The translations under genes and the position numbers were made by a program. A stretch of 64,000 bases of DNA from Stictocephala bisonia (taxonomy: Eukaryota > Arthropoda > Insecta > Hemiptera > Membracidae): assembly GCA_035578905.1 (NCBI GenBank), contig JAQJVL010000156.1, forward strand, positions 744,001 to 808,000. Reading direction: 5' to 3'. This document shows positions 33,012 to 46,254 of this stretch, piece by piece. The notes under the pieces were generated by a model, which was not told the DNA's origin, made no database searches, and was given only the letters and a program-made list of their open reading frames with translations. The number at the start of each line of letters is the position of its first letter. Position 1 is the first letter of the stretch.

Positions 33012-35600
33012 GGCCTCTTTCACATTACACGATTTCGTTCGCACTAAATAATTTCGTACGTAAAACAATTTTTAGTCGACTGAAGAAGGATACGGGACCT
33101 TTCAAATTGGACGATTTCCACACGGATACGATTTTTTCCCGTGTAGCAGTCGTCCACTGCCACTAGAGCTCGACGGTCCCGTGTACAGTCGTCCACTGCC
33201 ACTAGAGGTCGACGGTCCCGTGTAGCAGTCGTCCACTGCCACTAGACGTCGACGGTCCCGTGTAGCAGTCGTCCACTGCCACTAGAGCCCGATGGTCCCG
33301 TGTAGCAGACGTCCACTGCCACTAGAGCTCGACGATTTCGTGTAGCAGTCGTCCACTGCCACTGGAGCTCGACGGTCCCGTGTAGCAGTCGTCCATTGCC
33401 ACTAGAGGTTGACGGTTCCGTGTAGCAGTCGTCCACTGCCAATAGAGCTCGACGGCCCCGTGTAGCAGTCATCCACTGCCACTAGAGCTCGACGGTCCCG
33501 TGTAGCAGTCGTCCACTGCCACTAGAGGTCGACGGTCCCGTGGAGCAGTCGTCCACTGCCAATAGAGCTCGACGGTCCCGTGTAGCAGTCGTCCACTGCC
33601 ACTAGAGCTCGACGGTCCCGTGTAGCAGTCGTCCACTGCCACTAGAGATCGACGGTCCCGTGTAGCAGTCATCCACTGCCACTAGAGGTCGACGGTCCCG
33701 TGTAGCAGTCGTCCACTGCCACTAGAGGTCGACGGCTCCGTGTAGCAGTCATCCACTGCCACTAGAGCTCGACGGTCCCGTGTAGCAGTCGTCCACTGCC
33801 ACTAGAGGTCGACGGTCCCGTGTAGCAGTCGTCCACTGCCACTAGAGCTCGACGGTCCCGTGTAGCAGTCGTCCATTGCCACTAGAGGTTGACGGTTCCG
33901 TGTAGCAGTCGTCCACTGCCAATAGAGCTCGACGGCTCCGTGTAGCAGTCATCCACTGCCACTAGAGCTCGACGGTCCCGTGTAGCAGTCGTCCACTGCC
34001 ACTAGAGGTCGACGGTCCCGTGTAGCAGTCGTCCACTGCCACTAGAGGTCAAGAGATCAAATGGGCGCTTGCACACTACACGATTTCCTTCGTACAAACG
34101 ATGACGTAGTTCTTACCAGTCGAGCTTTGCGTGGCTATATACATACAGTGGTTTTTCTTTTTTGATTTTGTTCAAAAGATTGATAGCATCGAAATTACAT
34201 TTTGATTAACATTCCCATCGACCGTAATAAATTTGATTCCTATTACGCAAACCAAATAAATCATTAAAACACTAAAACTTAACGTTCTTCTAATTTAAAA
34301 AAAATATGTGTATTCGTTACGATTTCAATTATTAATTTGTATCTACATGATATTATAATAAAAATACTATCAACAATTTTAAATTTTTATTATTACTTGA
34401 TCCTTATTAAGTGTTCATTAATAATAATAATTTACTGTGTGTATTCGAATATGAAATTTCACTAGAGAAGGTATATTTGTTTTAAAATAATTCAAATATA
34501 TCAAATTTAGCATGTAATATACAGATTAATATTATACGATACATAATTTTGGTCGACATTTTAACAGTGCATGTTAAATAATTTGTACAAGGTTATGAAG
34601 ATTGTATTAATAATACTGTGATACAACTGTTTTCCATGTTTGATGGCTTTCAACCAAGATTTCAAAGAACGATACTGATAAATAAATAATAACATTACAA
34701 AGATCAAAACTGGTTTTACTCCTCAACTAATCATAATAACTAAATAAATAAAAAATAATTTGTCAATATGATTCTATTCATATTTTAAAAACAACCATAA
34801 ATCCAAGAAAGCTTTAAAATATCAATGTTTTTGGTGATATCTAAAAAATGTACTTTGCATTTTTTCATTTAAATATTTAAAATAATGGGCCCTACAACAT
34901 TAAGTTTTTTAAATTATTATCAAGCTATAATTAAATTATTTTTCACTACACTACTGTGAGTTTAGCTGTTTTCGTTATGTGTTTACAGCCAGCGAAACAT
35001 CATATGTTCAACAGCTGTCTATTGTTTACTACCGAAAGTAACATTGTTTACAACCGAAAATTTTCCACAGTCAACAACACCTGTTTTTATTCCGTAGTGT
35101 AGTGAAAAGTATCGTTCAAAACTCGAGTGAAAGTGTTTTGTATGTTCTCGACCATTTGAAGTGCTCGACAAGTCTCGCACTTCAAACTTATGGTCTCGAA
35201 CATGCAAAACCCCACTTTCCACTCTTGTTATGAAATATAATATTATAGCATTAATGCATTAATTAAAAACATAAATATTCAACGACGTATGTGTAATTTA
35301 TATAAAAGTATATATTTTGTGACGATAAGAAAACCACAATGGGATTATTTGTTTGCAGTCAATATTAACAAATTCAAATAACTACTTAGACGGAAGTCAC
35401 AACTCAACCGAGGGTTCACCAGTTTCCACGCCCTTTTAGACAGAATAAATCGTGTAGTGTGAAAACCAACTAACAACGGAAAAACTTGAACTAAAATATT
35501 TCGTCCGAACGAAATCGTGTAGTGTGAAAACCAACTAACAACGGAAAATCTCAAACTAAAATTTTTCGAAAGAATGAAATCGTGTAGTGTGAAAAAAGCC
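33012..35600. mobile_element. Non-autonomous PIF/Harbinger-like transposon carrying a minisatellite (2,589 bp)
   Basis: The left end GGCCTCTTTCACATTACACG and the right end CGTGTAGTGTGAAAAAAGCC are imperfect inverted repeats continuing into CGATTTCGTTCG / GAATGAAATCG. TAA at 33009-33011 and TAA at 35601-35603 flank it, the TWA target duplication typical of PIF/Harbinger. No transposase frame lies inside. The right end carries about two copies of a 66-bp subterminal repeat, each with AAATCGTGTAGTGTGAAAAC. Another terminus-like word (CACACTACACGATTTCCTTC) lies inside at about 34071, right after the internal minisatellite. Superfamily is inferred from termini and duplication only. Confidence 0.75.
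33141..34050. repeat. 40-bp minisatellite inside the Harbinger-like element, about 23 copies
   Basis: The unit is GTGTAGCAGTCGTCCACTGC followed by CACTAGAGGTCGACGGTCCC. Variants (AGCTC/AGGTC, CACTAG/CAATAG, GTCATCC) recur in blocks; for example, the string of variants at 33361-33480 reappears at 33841-33960, a 480-bp offset. GC-rich compared with surroundings. Open - strand frames reflect the sequence repeating without stops over short stretches; they are not genes. Confidence 0.96.
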
Positions 35601-35603
35601 TAA

Positions 35604-38269
35604 AAGTAGTCATTATTACTACACAAGTATAAATATGTACGCCACTGAGGCGTTCACTGCGGCCATTAGAAAGCGACCTCTGTTTCTTTTTTCTCTGTGA
35701 TGTCATCCACTCGGTATTCTCTTGGCGTTCCATTAGGGCGTCTAACATCATGATAGTTTCTGAGACCGAGAAGACTCTTTCTTCCATCTATTTAGAAAGT
35801 ATCCCTGAAGTTTTTCTCTCGATCTAACTCCCTTCCTCAGGTCATCCACTGTCGTACGTTTAGAACCGGTAGGTATAGTAATCATACATGTACCACAGGA
35901 GAAACGATTTGGATTCAATGTTGCTTTTTCTCCACAACTCTCATGTCCCTTCAGTATCTTCTCTTGTAATGGCTGTAGGTTCTATTTATTTTGAAAACAC
36001 TTGTTGGACAGTAAATATTACAATGGTCATTTTCGAAAATTTCGGGAAATTATAAATTATGGATATGTATGGTACGGTGCGTTTTGAAATTAACTCGCAT
36101 TTGTAAGGTTTTTTATAGACTATAACATCTTTTTTATGTAGAGTTATAATAAATTTCATTAGTTTATTAAATTAGTATGGTGTAAAAATTAACACAAATG
36201 TAAATAAAATATCGTAAAAAATGTGTAATATTTTAGAAAAGAACACATTTATGCAAAATTCCACAAAACTTACTTTTAAAAGCTATTTCACTGAGTTTAA
36301 GGCATCATCAGTTTTGAATGTAAACAGAAACAAATATACAACATAAAATGTAAATAATACAAATAATTGTCATGTTTTTTAATAGTTAAAAGTTTTAAAA
36401 TGCAAAATTAGACATGCAACATTTATTTTCAAAATGCATCATAGTTAATACAACATGGTTAACATTGTGATAAGTTATATAAAAATTACAAATATATTTC
36501 TTAACAGTACTACTTGTTATGTCTCTTTTAACTTATAAATATGTTTTTTCTAATAACATTTTTCGGTATTATTTTCAATATTTTCAAATATTTGCTTCTT
36601 CTTATTATTATTTTTGTCTAAAAGAAGAGTTATAAACTTTAATCTCAAGGAAATTGCAGAGAATTGTATTGTGAATTTGTTTAATGTTTCTCTAATCAAA
36701 TTATTATTTGTTCAAATGAATATATCCTGCAGATTCAATTAAACAAGAATAACAGAACGTAAGAATTACGTTTTTTTTAAACAAGATTTAGTTCGTAGAA
36801 TTGTGTACGTTGCTCTTAAGGCTCCTTTTTGTAATAAGAATGCCACAAAGTTTGGCTCATGGTTGAATTCAAACTGTAATTTTTATGTCAAATAAAAACA
36901 CAAAATAACAGATTTTGGAAATTGGAAATAATGCCGTCACTGCAAACACTAATATAAAATCACATATTATTTATCCTAAGTAAAGCAAACTATGTGTAGT
37001 GGAATCCTAACTTTTTTTTTCATGACATCTTCATAATCGCTAAAGGCCCTTCAACACACTCCATATTTGTTACACAAAAGGTCATATTTGTTTTTTTGTC
37101 TCCTACCCACACCAAATGGACGTACGAATCTTGAATTTTTTGTGTCTAGAGAAGCATCAATATTTATGATTCTTTCATAAGTTGTGAAATTTATTTAAAA
37201 TTTAATTTTGAACTATTGTAAAATTGATTGTTATCTCATTACACAGTCTCCAAAATTGCGCGAATATATATGTTATAAAATAAATATGTATTCAACAATT
37301 TATTCGTTACAAAATGGTTTGGTTTCAAAGATTTTAAACCACTACAATTTTGTAACGGATAAAGCTTTTGAAGTGCGGTTTGCGACATTCTTCTTTGCTT
37401 GACCATCTCTTTAGAATGATGTGCAACTCATTGCTTACATTGATATTTATCTACTGACCTCTCGTGGACCGTTCCCACAGAGGAATAGCAGGACACTGAA
37501 TACATCTTAGGTGTTTGTGCACAGTAATAATTTGTGAAGTTTTGTGGCTTCATCTGATATTGTTACAATAAAATTAAGCCATTCTTGAATTTGCACATAA
37601 GATTAGGATTGAAACTTTCGAGCGCCGCCATTTTGTTTAGGATTAACCTTTTGAGGTCTAATTTGTGGCATGATATTCCACTAATTAAGACCTTTAAAAT
37701 GGTATGCACATTGACCTTAGCTTACATTTAAGATTTGTATGACTTCCTCTGTGGGCCTCCGTGGTAGGCATGTCATGAAAATAGCAAGAAAAAATAGTTG
37801 ATACAGCCATATAACAATGAGTAAAGTTTATTGGTTATCTGCTATGGTTTATTAAATATTAAGCCGTACCCGGATTTTTCAGACACTCTGTATAAATAAA
37901 CCTATTGATTTTAAGGATACTGATCTTTGTTATATTCATTAGTTAAAGAAGAACACAGACGATGTCAAATGAATGTTTGACTATTAACAAAGAATCTTAA
38001 TCCAATCATTTTTAGAACTGTTGAACGCTATCCAATATTTATATAGAGTCATTCAAATAGAGGAACCGATCAATCAAAAGGTCAAGAATAAAACAAAGGT
38101 AGTTGCCAGAGGGAACGGACTTACATAATTGAGTGAGGAAGTTGGAAGGAAGTTGTGCATGGCACTGGCCGTTCGTGCTGTTTGAGTTGTAGCGGCCCAT
38201 TGTAGTGGATGGCTTAGAGGGCGCAGATTTGCAGAGTTATTGAGTCCGACTACTGAGTACAATCGAGCC
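35604..38269. other. Intergenic AT-rich DNA
   Basis: 35636-35705 holds a reversed copy of the ATGGCCGCAG repeat. A single AAGGCATCATCAG word near 36299 resembles foldback-type repeats. A patch at 38074-38262 is GC-richer. No exon or RNA gene recognised. Confidence 0.4.
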
Positions 38270-38640
38270 GCCGATCCAGTATTAATGATTTAATTACAGT
38301 AGTATCAGAAAGGCCCGGGGCAGCCCGCCCTCCTCCCTGCGAACGTTCGCGCCAAAAATGCAATCTGTATTGTTTTTACGAGAATGAATAAAACAAAAAA
38401 CCGCCGAAAAAATGCAGCACCAAATGAAAAATTCAACTTTCATCAAAACTGCATGCATAACGCATGAACGCAAAGTAACAGCACATTTATATTTTTGAGG
38501 GTTGAGGTTTTAAATAATTAAATCGACCGTTGTTTAAGGAAGGGTGTTGGCTGGTTAATGGACCCCCTCTCCGCGAAAGTTTGGAGACCCTTCAATTGTA
38601 TAGTTAGTGCCTTCCAATTAACACTATGGGACCGCGCTGC
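38270..38640. promoter_or_regulatory. Candidate intergenic enhancer island
   Basis: Repeat-free and rich in possible factor sites: TTTAATTACAG near 38289, GCGAACGTTCGCGC palindrome near 38340, ATGCAT words near 38450, TAATTAAATCGACC near 38515 and GGTTAATGG near 38555. There is no coding signal. Interpreted as a possible distal element by composition only. Confidence 0.25.
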
Positions 38641-38757
38641 TCAGTCTTAAATGTCTAATGCTTATGTCACATCTGCAGTGTTATTTCAGTTAGATATGCT
38701 AAACGTAGTGTTACCTAGTTAAAACTTACAGGCCTCTACCGATCACACAACTGTTCA

Positions 38758-38805
38758 CCCTGCCATGATCTCATCACTCAACAGCTCGATGCTACCGCCA
38801 GGACC
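38758..38805 (+). repeat. Orphan fragment of the 101-bp repeat
   Basis: CATGATCTCATCACTCAACA followed by GCTCGATGCTACCGCC is identical to part of the 101-bp unit, about 740 bases upstream of that array. Confidence 0.85.
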
Positions 38806-39540
38806 GGATTTCCCAATAGGTCTGGTTGGCCCAGGCCTATGGGCGCAAGCTCCCAGGGAGCGCACGGCCGAGAAAAAAAATCTAAAAATAAAAATAAATA
38901 GCCATAACTTAATATATTTTTTTAATTCATAAAAAGCATTCTGATTTTGAAGTTCATTGGAACTATTTGTCAACATTATGCATCAACTTCGCTACAACAT
39001 TGATCTCAAACACGGGAGAACTGGCTGTAGGGATGTCGTCAAGCGGTACGCATCGTATTGCCACTGCCAGCCTTATGCAGCTCCCATGTCCTCGTGTAGA
39101 GGAGGGTGACATTCTTAAAGTGACGCCAAATAACTACAGCTTCTCCACGATTCCTCGTGGCACTGGCTGTCCTCATTCTTTCTATTCCTCCGATTCATTA
39201 TCTTCTTATCGAATTCCTCCGCGGAACTGAACGTTTATCATTCATCCCTTAATATTAAATATCAATATAAATGACGTTTTCCGGCTTTTCCTTCAAGGTC
39301 CCAACATGTAGTTTAAAATCATTTAAAAAAAAAACGATGATTAATAGTGGTTTTCTGTGAGGTGGTGAATACTCAGTTAAATTTTCTGGAACCTCGAACT
39401 TTTGTGCTTCGAAATTCGAAGTATTTCAATTCAAGTCGAGTTTGCTTACATATGTGGTTTACGTTTGTTTGTTTTTTTTTTAAATAGTAGACCGTTGGAC
39501 TGGAATAGTTTCTAAATTCTAGTCCACCGTTCTAACTCTA

Positions 39541-40505
39541 CTGAGCACAGTGCTACACATGATCTCATCACTCAACAGCTCAATGCGATGCTAACGCAAC
39601 TCATCTTGCCAATCACACTACTGCACACTCATCCCACAATACAGTGCTGAGCACAGTGCTCCACATGATCTCATCACTCAACAGCTCTATGCTACCGCTA
39701 CTCATCTTGCCAATCACACTACTGCACACCCAGCCCACAATACAGTGCTGAGCACAGTGCTCCACATGATCTCATCACTCAACAGCTCTATGCTACCGCT
39801 TCTCATCTTGCCAATCACACTACTGCACACCCAGCCCACAATACAGTGCTGAGCACAGTGCTCCACATGATCTCATCACTCAACAACTCTATGCTACCGC
39901 CACTCATCTTGCCAATCACACTACTGCACACCCAGCCCACAATACAGTGCTGAGCACAGTGCTCCACATGATCTCATCACTCAACAGCTCGATGCTACCG
40001 CCACTCATCTTGCCAATCACACTACTGCACACCCAGCCCACAAAACAGTGCTGAGCACAGTGCTCCACATGATCTCATCACTCAACAGCTCTATGCTACC
40101 GCTACTCATCTTGCCAATCACTCTACTGCACACCCAGCCCACAATACAGTGCTGAGCACAGTACTCCACATGATCTCATCACTCAACAGCTCTAGGCTAC
40201 CGCCACTCATCTTGCCAATCACACTACTGCACACCCAGCTCACAATACAGTGTGAGCACCGTGCTCCACATGATCTCATCACTCAACAGCTCGATGCTAC
40301 CGCAACTCATCTTGCCAATCACACTACTGCACACTCAGCCCACAATACAGTGCTGAGCACAGTGCTCCACATAATCTCATCACTCAACAGCTCGATGCTA
40401 CCGCACCTCATCTTGCCAATCACACTACTACACACTCAGCCCACAATACAGTGCTCCACATGATCTCATCACTCAACAGCTTTATGCTACCGCTACTCAT
40501 CTCCA
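39541..40505. repeat. 101-bp tandem array, about 9.5 copies
   Basis: The unit contains CTGAGCACAGTGCTCCACAT, GATCTCATCACTCAACAGCT and CATCTTGCCAATCACACTAC. CTGAG falls at 39647 and 39748, giving a 101-bp period. Copies are about 95 per cent alike; the last copies are shortened. The 104-residue open frame at 40149-40463 is a product of the repeat. Confidence 0.96.
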
Positions 40506-42051
40506 GTTGAGGTCTTTTTCAGTTATATCACATCCAGCTAAGCCTTTCCAATTCATCCAATTACTATCCGTGTTCATCCGGATCAATGTCCATCCTCGAT
40601 GTGGTAGAGAGTTACTCCGCAGGCGGTCTGAACCAATCCTATATCCAGGTTTATTTAATAAATTGTTTACGTTGAATTATGTATTTCGAGTAACATATTT
40701 AAAAGCCTAACTACTAAAATCCGAGAATTTCACTAATTTTTGGTTATCGCTTTTGTGGTGCCTGAAGCACCAGAATACTGAAAAAAACTATAATTTCGAA
40801 GTGTTTATTCACAAAAAACCTACATCCATCGTCGGTGTTGACTAGGTTGGATATCTTAAATATGTATCTGTTTAAATAATAGGAATTGGAAGGGTGGGGG
40901 GGGGTTGATCTATAATTTTAGTTCGTGTGTTACTGTTGAAGTACCGTGATCTCAATTGTCTGACTATCTATTTTAAAGAAAGGTGTTTGAGATTTCATTT
41001 ATGCCAGACCTCCCTGAAAACGAAACTAGCAGAAAACCCAATCAAAGTAAATTAGGAGGAAATTTCATGATCACTTTTAAAAATCTGCTTTGTTTTTGAT
41101 CAAAATTCCTTTAGTTGTATTCTCATTCTATCTTGAAGGCCCAGTTATAAATGATGTAAACGTCAATGTACATGTTGACTGCAGTAAGCTACTAACAGTA
41201 AATTTAGCAAATTCATTGATTTTAGATTTTTAAATAGTTCCAATATTTTTTAATTTCTTAAGATTTCTTAAGCTTATCAAAACAATAAACGTCAATGGAA
41301 AGAAGAGCCAGAGACAGTAACTTCTCTTTTTTATTAATTTACTCCCGTATATATTTTTTTTACATTTAAATAAATGGCCCATTTATACTTTAGACTAACA
41401 TACTGTTATGGCAATCATAAGGCTAACGATGGTCAACTTTCAATCTTATGGTCACATTAATAGTAGGTAACGGAAGCAAAGATGGTTATTACAGTATTGC
41501 GTGGTTGATCATACAAGCAGAAAACTCAAATAAATAATTTCTAAAAAAAAGTGATTTGAGTAAAAATCTACTAACAAATGTGTGAACTCAGTGCTAGTGA
41601 TAATTTGATAAAGTTAAATACTCTCCCGTTTTGTTAATTCGGTATCAAAGGCGAAAATAATAGTATTTTGCAGTGAGTACCCATAAGATTGCCTCACGTT
41701 GAATTGGTTGAAGGCATTTCAAGTTTGTGGATATATAGAGATAATATATGCTATCAAATCTTAATTTAAAAAGTGTTGAAATTCGGTCAAGCATTTTAAC
41801 TATGGTCATGTTGATATGGTCATAATTATGGATTTATGACCATAAGAGCTGTTAAATGTGAAACAGCTCTGTGACTTGACGATTTATCAGAAATAATAAT
41901 TTCTACATAATGAAGTTTGAAAGAGCGTAAAAGTAAGAGAATCGACTTTTTATTTTTCAAATAATATCCATTTGTGATGAAATAAAAAGTATTTAGTTTT
42001 AGTTCGTATTTACATGACAATACAAATGAAAAGTTACAACTTTAATAAATT
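40506..42051. other. Intergenic AT-rich DNA
   Basis: A G-rich run lies at 40892-40907. Otherwise AT-rich, with no recognised feature. Confidence 0.4.
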
Positions 42052-42575
42052 GTTCCAAAGAATTGGCACAAACTTTCCTCCTATTAAACCCTAAAAAATT
42101 AAAACTTTGAAAATTACCAGTTTAGTTCCCAAGTATGTTTTTTTGCCATATCTCAAAAACTGGTCAAGTTAGAGACATGCGGTTTTTACTCAAATATTTT
42201 GAATTGTAATTCACATCTAACCTAAAAATTTATTCAAAATCGTTAGAGCTCTTTTTGAAAAAATTCCATTTTTGTGTGCGTTTTGCTCATAAATATAAAA
42301 ACTAAAATTTTTAAAAAGTGAAAAAACTGTCTGGATATATTGGCTATAAACACCTTCATACCAAGTTTAATAAAAATTGATTATCCATTTGGTCTCCAGC
42401 GAAGTGCACATACACACAGACAGGCGCACATATGGACACCCACCCACAATTCTTTTTATCAAAAAACCATTTTTTTGGGTTCAGGGGATCCTAAAGTGGA
42501 TTTTTAGACCAACTTATTTAAAACATGTTTTGATAATCACAATACTTTCTCTATGCTTACGCACATGGAAGTAAG
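42052..42575 (-). repeat. Family C dispersed repeat, reverse copy
   Basis: Starts TTCCAAAGAATTGGCACAAAC, passes CTGGATATATTGGCTATAAA and the CACATACACACAGACAGGCG stretch. It ends CACAATACTTTCTCTATGCT and the AAGTAAGTAAAAAA edge. This is the mirror order of the copies at 22026 and 60051. Confidence 0.85.
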
Positions 42576-42769
42576 TAAAAAATGGATTATTTTACTTTCA
42601 CTCTTTAAATTCTACGCTCTTTCGTACGATGCAAAGATTATAATTGGCAAAAAAATCGTTAAGTCACAATACTGCGTATTTAACATTGCTCTTATGGGAA
42701 TAAATCCATCTTGGCATCTACTTCTCAGACTCTTATACGATTGTGTGCATGAAAACTATACTTCATAGT

Positions 42770-43110
42770 GCGTGATTGATTTACGAGCGTTGTCTGAATG
42801 GAGTTTGACTGTAATCAGTTTCAATATTTCCTCGGACGTAAATTCAACAGTCACACAGAAAGTCCGTTCGGCAAACTTGAAGAGGCAGTTGTGCGTGGAA
42901 ACTAGTCAAGGGACAAGGGCCAATTTGTCGTCAGTCAACAGCCCCCTCCGCCCCTCCCCAAACCACAAGGATGGCTTGAGTCAATAATCTGTTTTTTTTG
43001 TCCTGCAGCTGTCCTCTGGTCAGTAGCCCGCTACCTGAAAGGTAATACCCCAACTAATGCGGTCAATGTTTACCCTTTGTTCTTTCCTATTTGGTCAGCT
43101 GCCGGTCAGT
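42770..43110. promoter_or_regulatory. Candidate intergenic enhancer island
   Basis: GC-richer, repeat-free block with GTAATCAGTTTCAATATT, CAAACTTGAAGAGG, CCCCCTCCGCCCCTCCCC and GGTCAGCTGCCGGTCAG. A 71-residue frame is open but not recognisable. Regulatory role is a guess from composition. Confidence 0.2.
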
Positions 43111-43364
43111 TAGTTAAATTTTTGGTGGACACTATTTTAAGTCCTTGTAGACTCATCCTTGTCGGGCGTTACTGACGTATTACTGTAAAAACCCTAATAG
43201 TATTAGTTAAAAGTAATGGTAAATATCCTTATTTTAAAACTGTATATAATATGGATGAATAGGGATATTTAATGAGTTTGGTGAGCGTAAATGAGTAAAT
43301 GTAGTCATTTAATAATGGAAACAATAAATATGTTTTTTTTAAACCGTTGCTCTTGTTAACTTCC

Positions 43365-43620
43365 CATGATCGTCAATGGTGCCTCAGAACTAATGACAAG
43401 GAATCTTACTGGAATGACAGGTGTTCCACAGGGTTCAGTTCTTGACCCTATGTTGTTTTCCATTATCACTGACATTCAACTGTTATTAGACTCTCTTCTT
43501 TGAATTTAAATTGTATGCTGATGACTTGCAAATCTACAACCACTTTACAGAATTGCCAGTTACTGTAGTTAAAGGTAACATTGACATTCTTGCCATTTAT
43601 ATTTAGACATTCAAAAACAT
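43365..43620 (+). pseudogene. LINE reverse-transcriptase fragment with YADD box
   Basis: One frame gives NGASELMTRNLTGMTGVPQG then SVLDPMLFSIITDIQ. After a frameshift another gives LNFKLYADDLQIYNHFTELP. GVPQGSVL and YADD are the RT palm motifs of non-LTR retrotransposons; YADD carries the catalytic aspartates. Only about 85 codons remain. This is the palm part that the 20195-21119 remnant lacks, but whether both come from one family cannot be told. Confidence 0.88.
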
Positions 43621-43684
43621 GTTTAAAAATTTAATTATGGCGGATTATGGTAACTAATGGTATATAAATAACCATCGGCTCTAA

Positions 43685-44095
43685 TGGCGCAATGCTGTAA
43701 CCCAGCTACTTGGTGACAAAGTATTATAGAGATTGAAGGCGATAGGTTCAATGATCGGTCCTCTTAATACTGACACACCGTCCGCTCAGTGGTTGCCATC
43801 GACATGGACACTACTAGACAAGTCTGCAGTGTCCATGTTGGGTAAGAGTAAAGTTTCAGGTGTTGTATAGGGAAGAGAACCGAATATAAGGCTTGTTAGA
43901 CATCTGACCAATACTACGTGGTTCGGATTCCAATGAAAGTTGTAAGTCCTTCAAATGCCCTGGCTAATATGATATTAATAAATGACTCTTTTTGAGAAAC
44001 AATTGACCTTAGTAAGTAACAATGACTACACTCATTCACCTCTCATTTAGCCCATATCTCTATGATCAGCGTCTTAAAGAATAATAGTAATAATG
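43685..44095 (+). repeat. SINE-A copy
   Basis: Begins TGGCGCAATGCTGTAACCCA, has GGACACTACTAGACAAGTCT and TACGTGGTTCGGATTCCAAT, and ends with ATCAGCGTCTTAAAGAATAAT. It begins about 65 bases after the RT fragment. Confidence 0.85.
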
Positions 44096-46251
44096 AGAGT
44101 AAATGAAAAATGATTGGCACTCTTTTAAGACACATAAAAGTGTTGATTTTTTTTAAATCCCTATTTTTTATTCAGGCCTACACAAAATACTACTGTATAT
44201 TCCCATAGTGACGAAATCGGAAACCTGGCAGTGATGGAAATAAATCTGAAATTGAATTGGTTATACTTACGATTTAATTCAATTAATTTTCTTAAAATTA
44301 GTGGGAAAACCTATTTTACAAACGGTGCTGGCAAAAGAGATATGATGTTTTATAATAAACAGAATAAGTAAAGAAAAACAACTTGAAGGATTAAATGGAT
44401 ACATTATATTGGTATTATTATGTATATGGTGTAATTAAAATTGAAATATCGGTTTTAATTTCTAAAAGAGCTTTGATAAATAATAAAAGTAATGGTTGAT
44501 TAAATTACAGGAAAATACACATGATACTGGGAGAAAAGGCAATCACGGACAAACAATTAATATTAATTTAGAACTAAACAAAGAAGATATATACATAGAA
44601 ATTAACATATCACTTTAGAAAGACTATATATATATATATATCTTTTTAATGAACTGAACAAGAAAGATAAAGAGAAGAATGTTAATAAAATATTTAAATA
44701 ATCCTAATAATAACGAATTCATAAATATTGAGTAACGATAACAAATAATCCTTAAATGATTATAAGACAATAAGAACGAGCCTTTGGGTGAAAACCCAAA
44801 TAAACACTAAAAACCAATAATTAAGAAAGATAAACATGCAAATAAATACAGTATACATAAATTAAATTATATATGAAGTAGTCGCAAGATATATATGAAT
44901 CATAATAAATAATATACAGCATTAATAATTATATAAAAATCTGAACAAATTTACCTTAAAAGGTAAATAAATTACAGAAAAATACCATCCAGAAAGGAAT
45001 AAAGTACTTTTAGTCGAGTTATTTATTACTGACATCCCCAACGTTTGCTCCTGCTGTGACGTCATTGTCTATGACGTAACGATTTCAGTAGACTACTACC
45101 CCCCTCCCCCCCAGTTCTGTCTGTTTATGTTCAAATACGAAATTCGTTTTCCGTAGGATGAGAGTAATTGATCATAATCATTTTACAATTAAGATTATTG
45201 TAAAATGAAATTTTCATTTACTCACTTTGTACTTCAGAAAATACATCTTATCTGCCAAAGCGATTTTCTTTCATTTCTGAGACCAGTTCTTGGATGACGG
45301 CGTGTATACTTTCCTCATAATCAAAACAAATTCATATAATTTCTTGTTATAAACCATTCATTTACTATATCCGCTTGCCGAATGTGGGTCTATCTTCCCG
45401 GTCACACCAGCGACATGACTGACAGACGGATTCGAACTTTACGTTATTGTTTCACAGCGTTATATGCTGTCTACACGACAAAAAATTAAGGAATATGGCG
45501 TTTTATTGAAATATTATAATTTTAAACTGACCATATATAAAAATAATCATTTTAGTTTAGTTTTTAACATTTTAATTCATCAGTTATTATTAATATTTTC
45601 ATTTACATTTTCTACTAACAGTTGCAGGACATTGGTACTAACCTCAACACTTGTGTCACTTCAACAAATAAAAAACGATCAATTTAATTTAATTTGTCTG
45701 ACTACATATTACAAGTACGCTCAATGGTAACAAAATAATATACGAGCTTGTATGAGCTCCTTAAATTATAGTTGAAGTTTTGGGCATTGTTTTAAAAGGA
45801 AGAAACCACTTTTTTTTAAACAATATTATATACAATTTTTTTTAATTTCAACTATATACGATGCCATTTTGTGGTACCAGTATTTAAATACATTAAAATT
45901 AGAAAGTCTAAAGGTTTTCCTTCCATTTTTGAAAATATATATAAAATGAAAAGCACAATTTGAAAACCACTTTGATACAGTTTTTCTTTTACCACAGAAC
46001 TGCACGGAGCACGTTTCTATATTTCTTAAAAAGTTACTTTTTTGGATAAAATTCAATAAGAACATAGTAGTTTCTCTTTAATGTAATGGCTACTTTCAAT
46101 AAATTCAATATAATAGTTTAGAGAAGAGTTCATGTCATGATTGCTGAGTATAAAAGAAAAATTGTTTTTCAGAATAACGCCAGATAGATTCGGCTAATCA
46201 GATATTAGTACAGTACAACATGTTAGGCTTCAACTGTAAGGTACAACTGAT
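44096..46251. other. Intergenic AT-rich DNA
   Basis: A GC-richer patch at 45030-45120 holds CGTAACGATTTCAG and CCCCCTCCCCCCC. A B-box-like GGATTCGAAC lies at about 45428. Otherwise AT-rich, nothing recognised. Confidence 0.4.
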
Positions 46252-46254
46252 TTA

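Noticed and set aside
33242..33672. Repeat-protein frames on the - strand
   Set aside because: They lie wholly inside the 40-bp minisatellite of a transposon.
40149..40463. 104-residue frame as a gene
   Set aside because: It covers three copies of the 101-bp array and is a by-product of the repeat.
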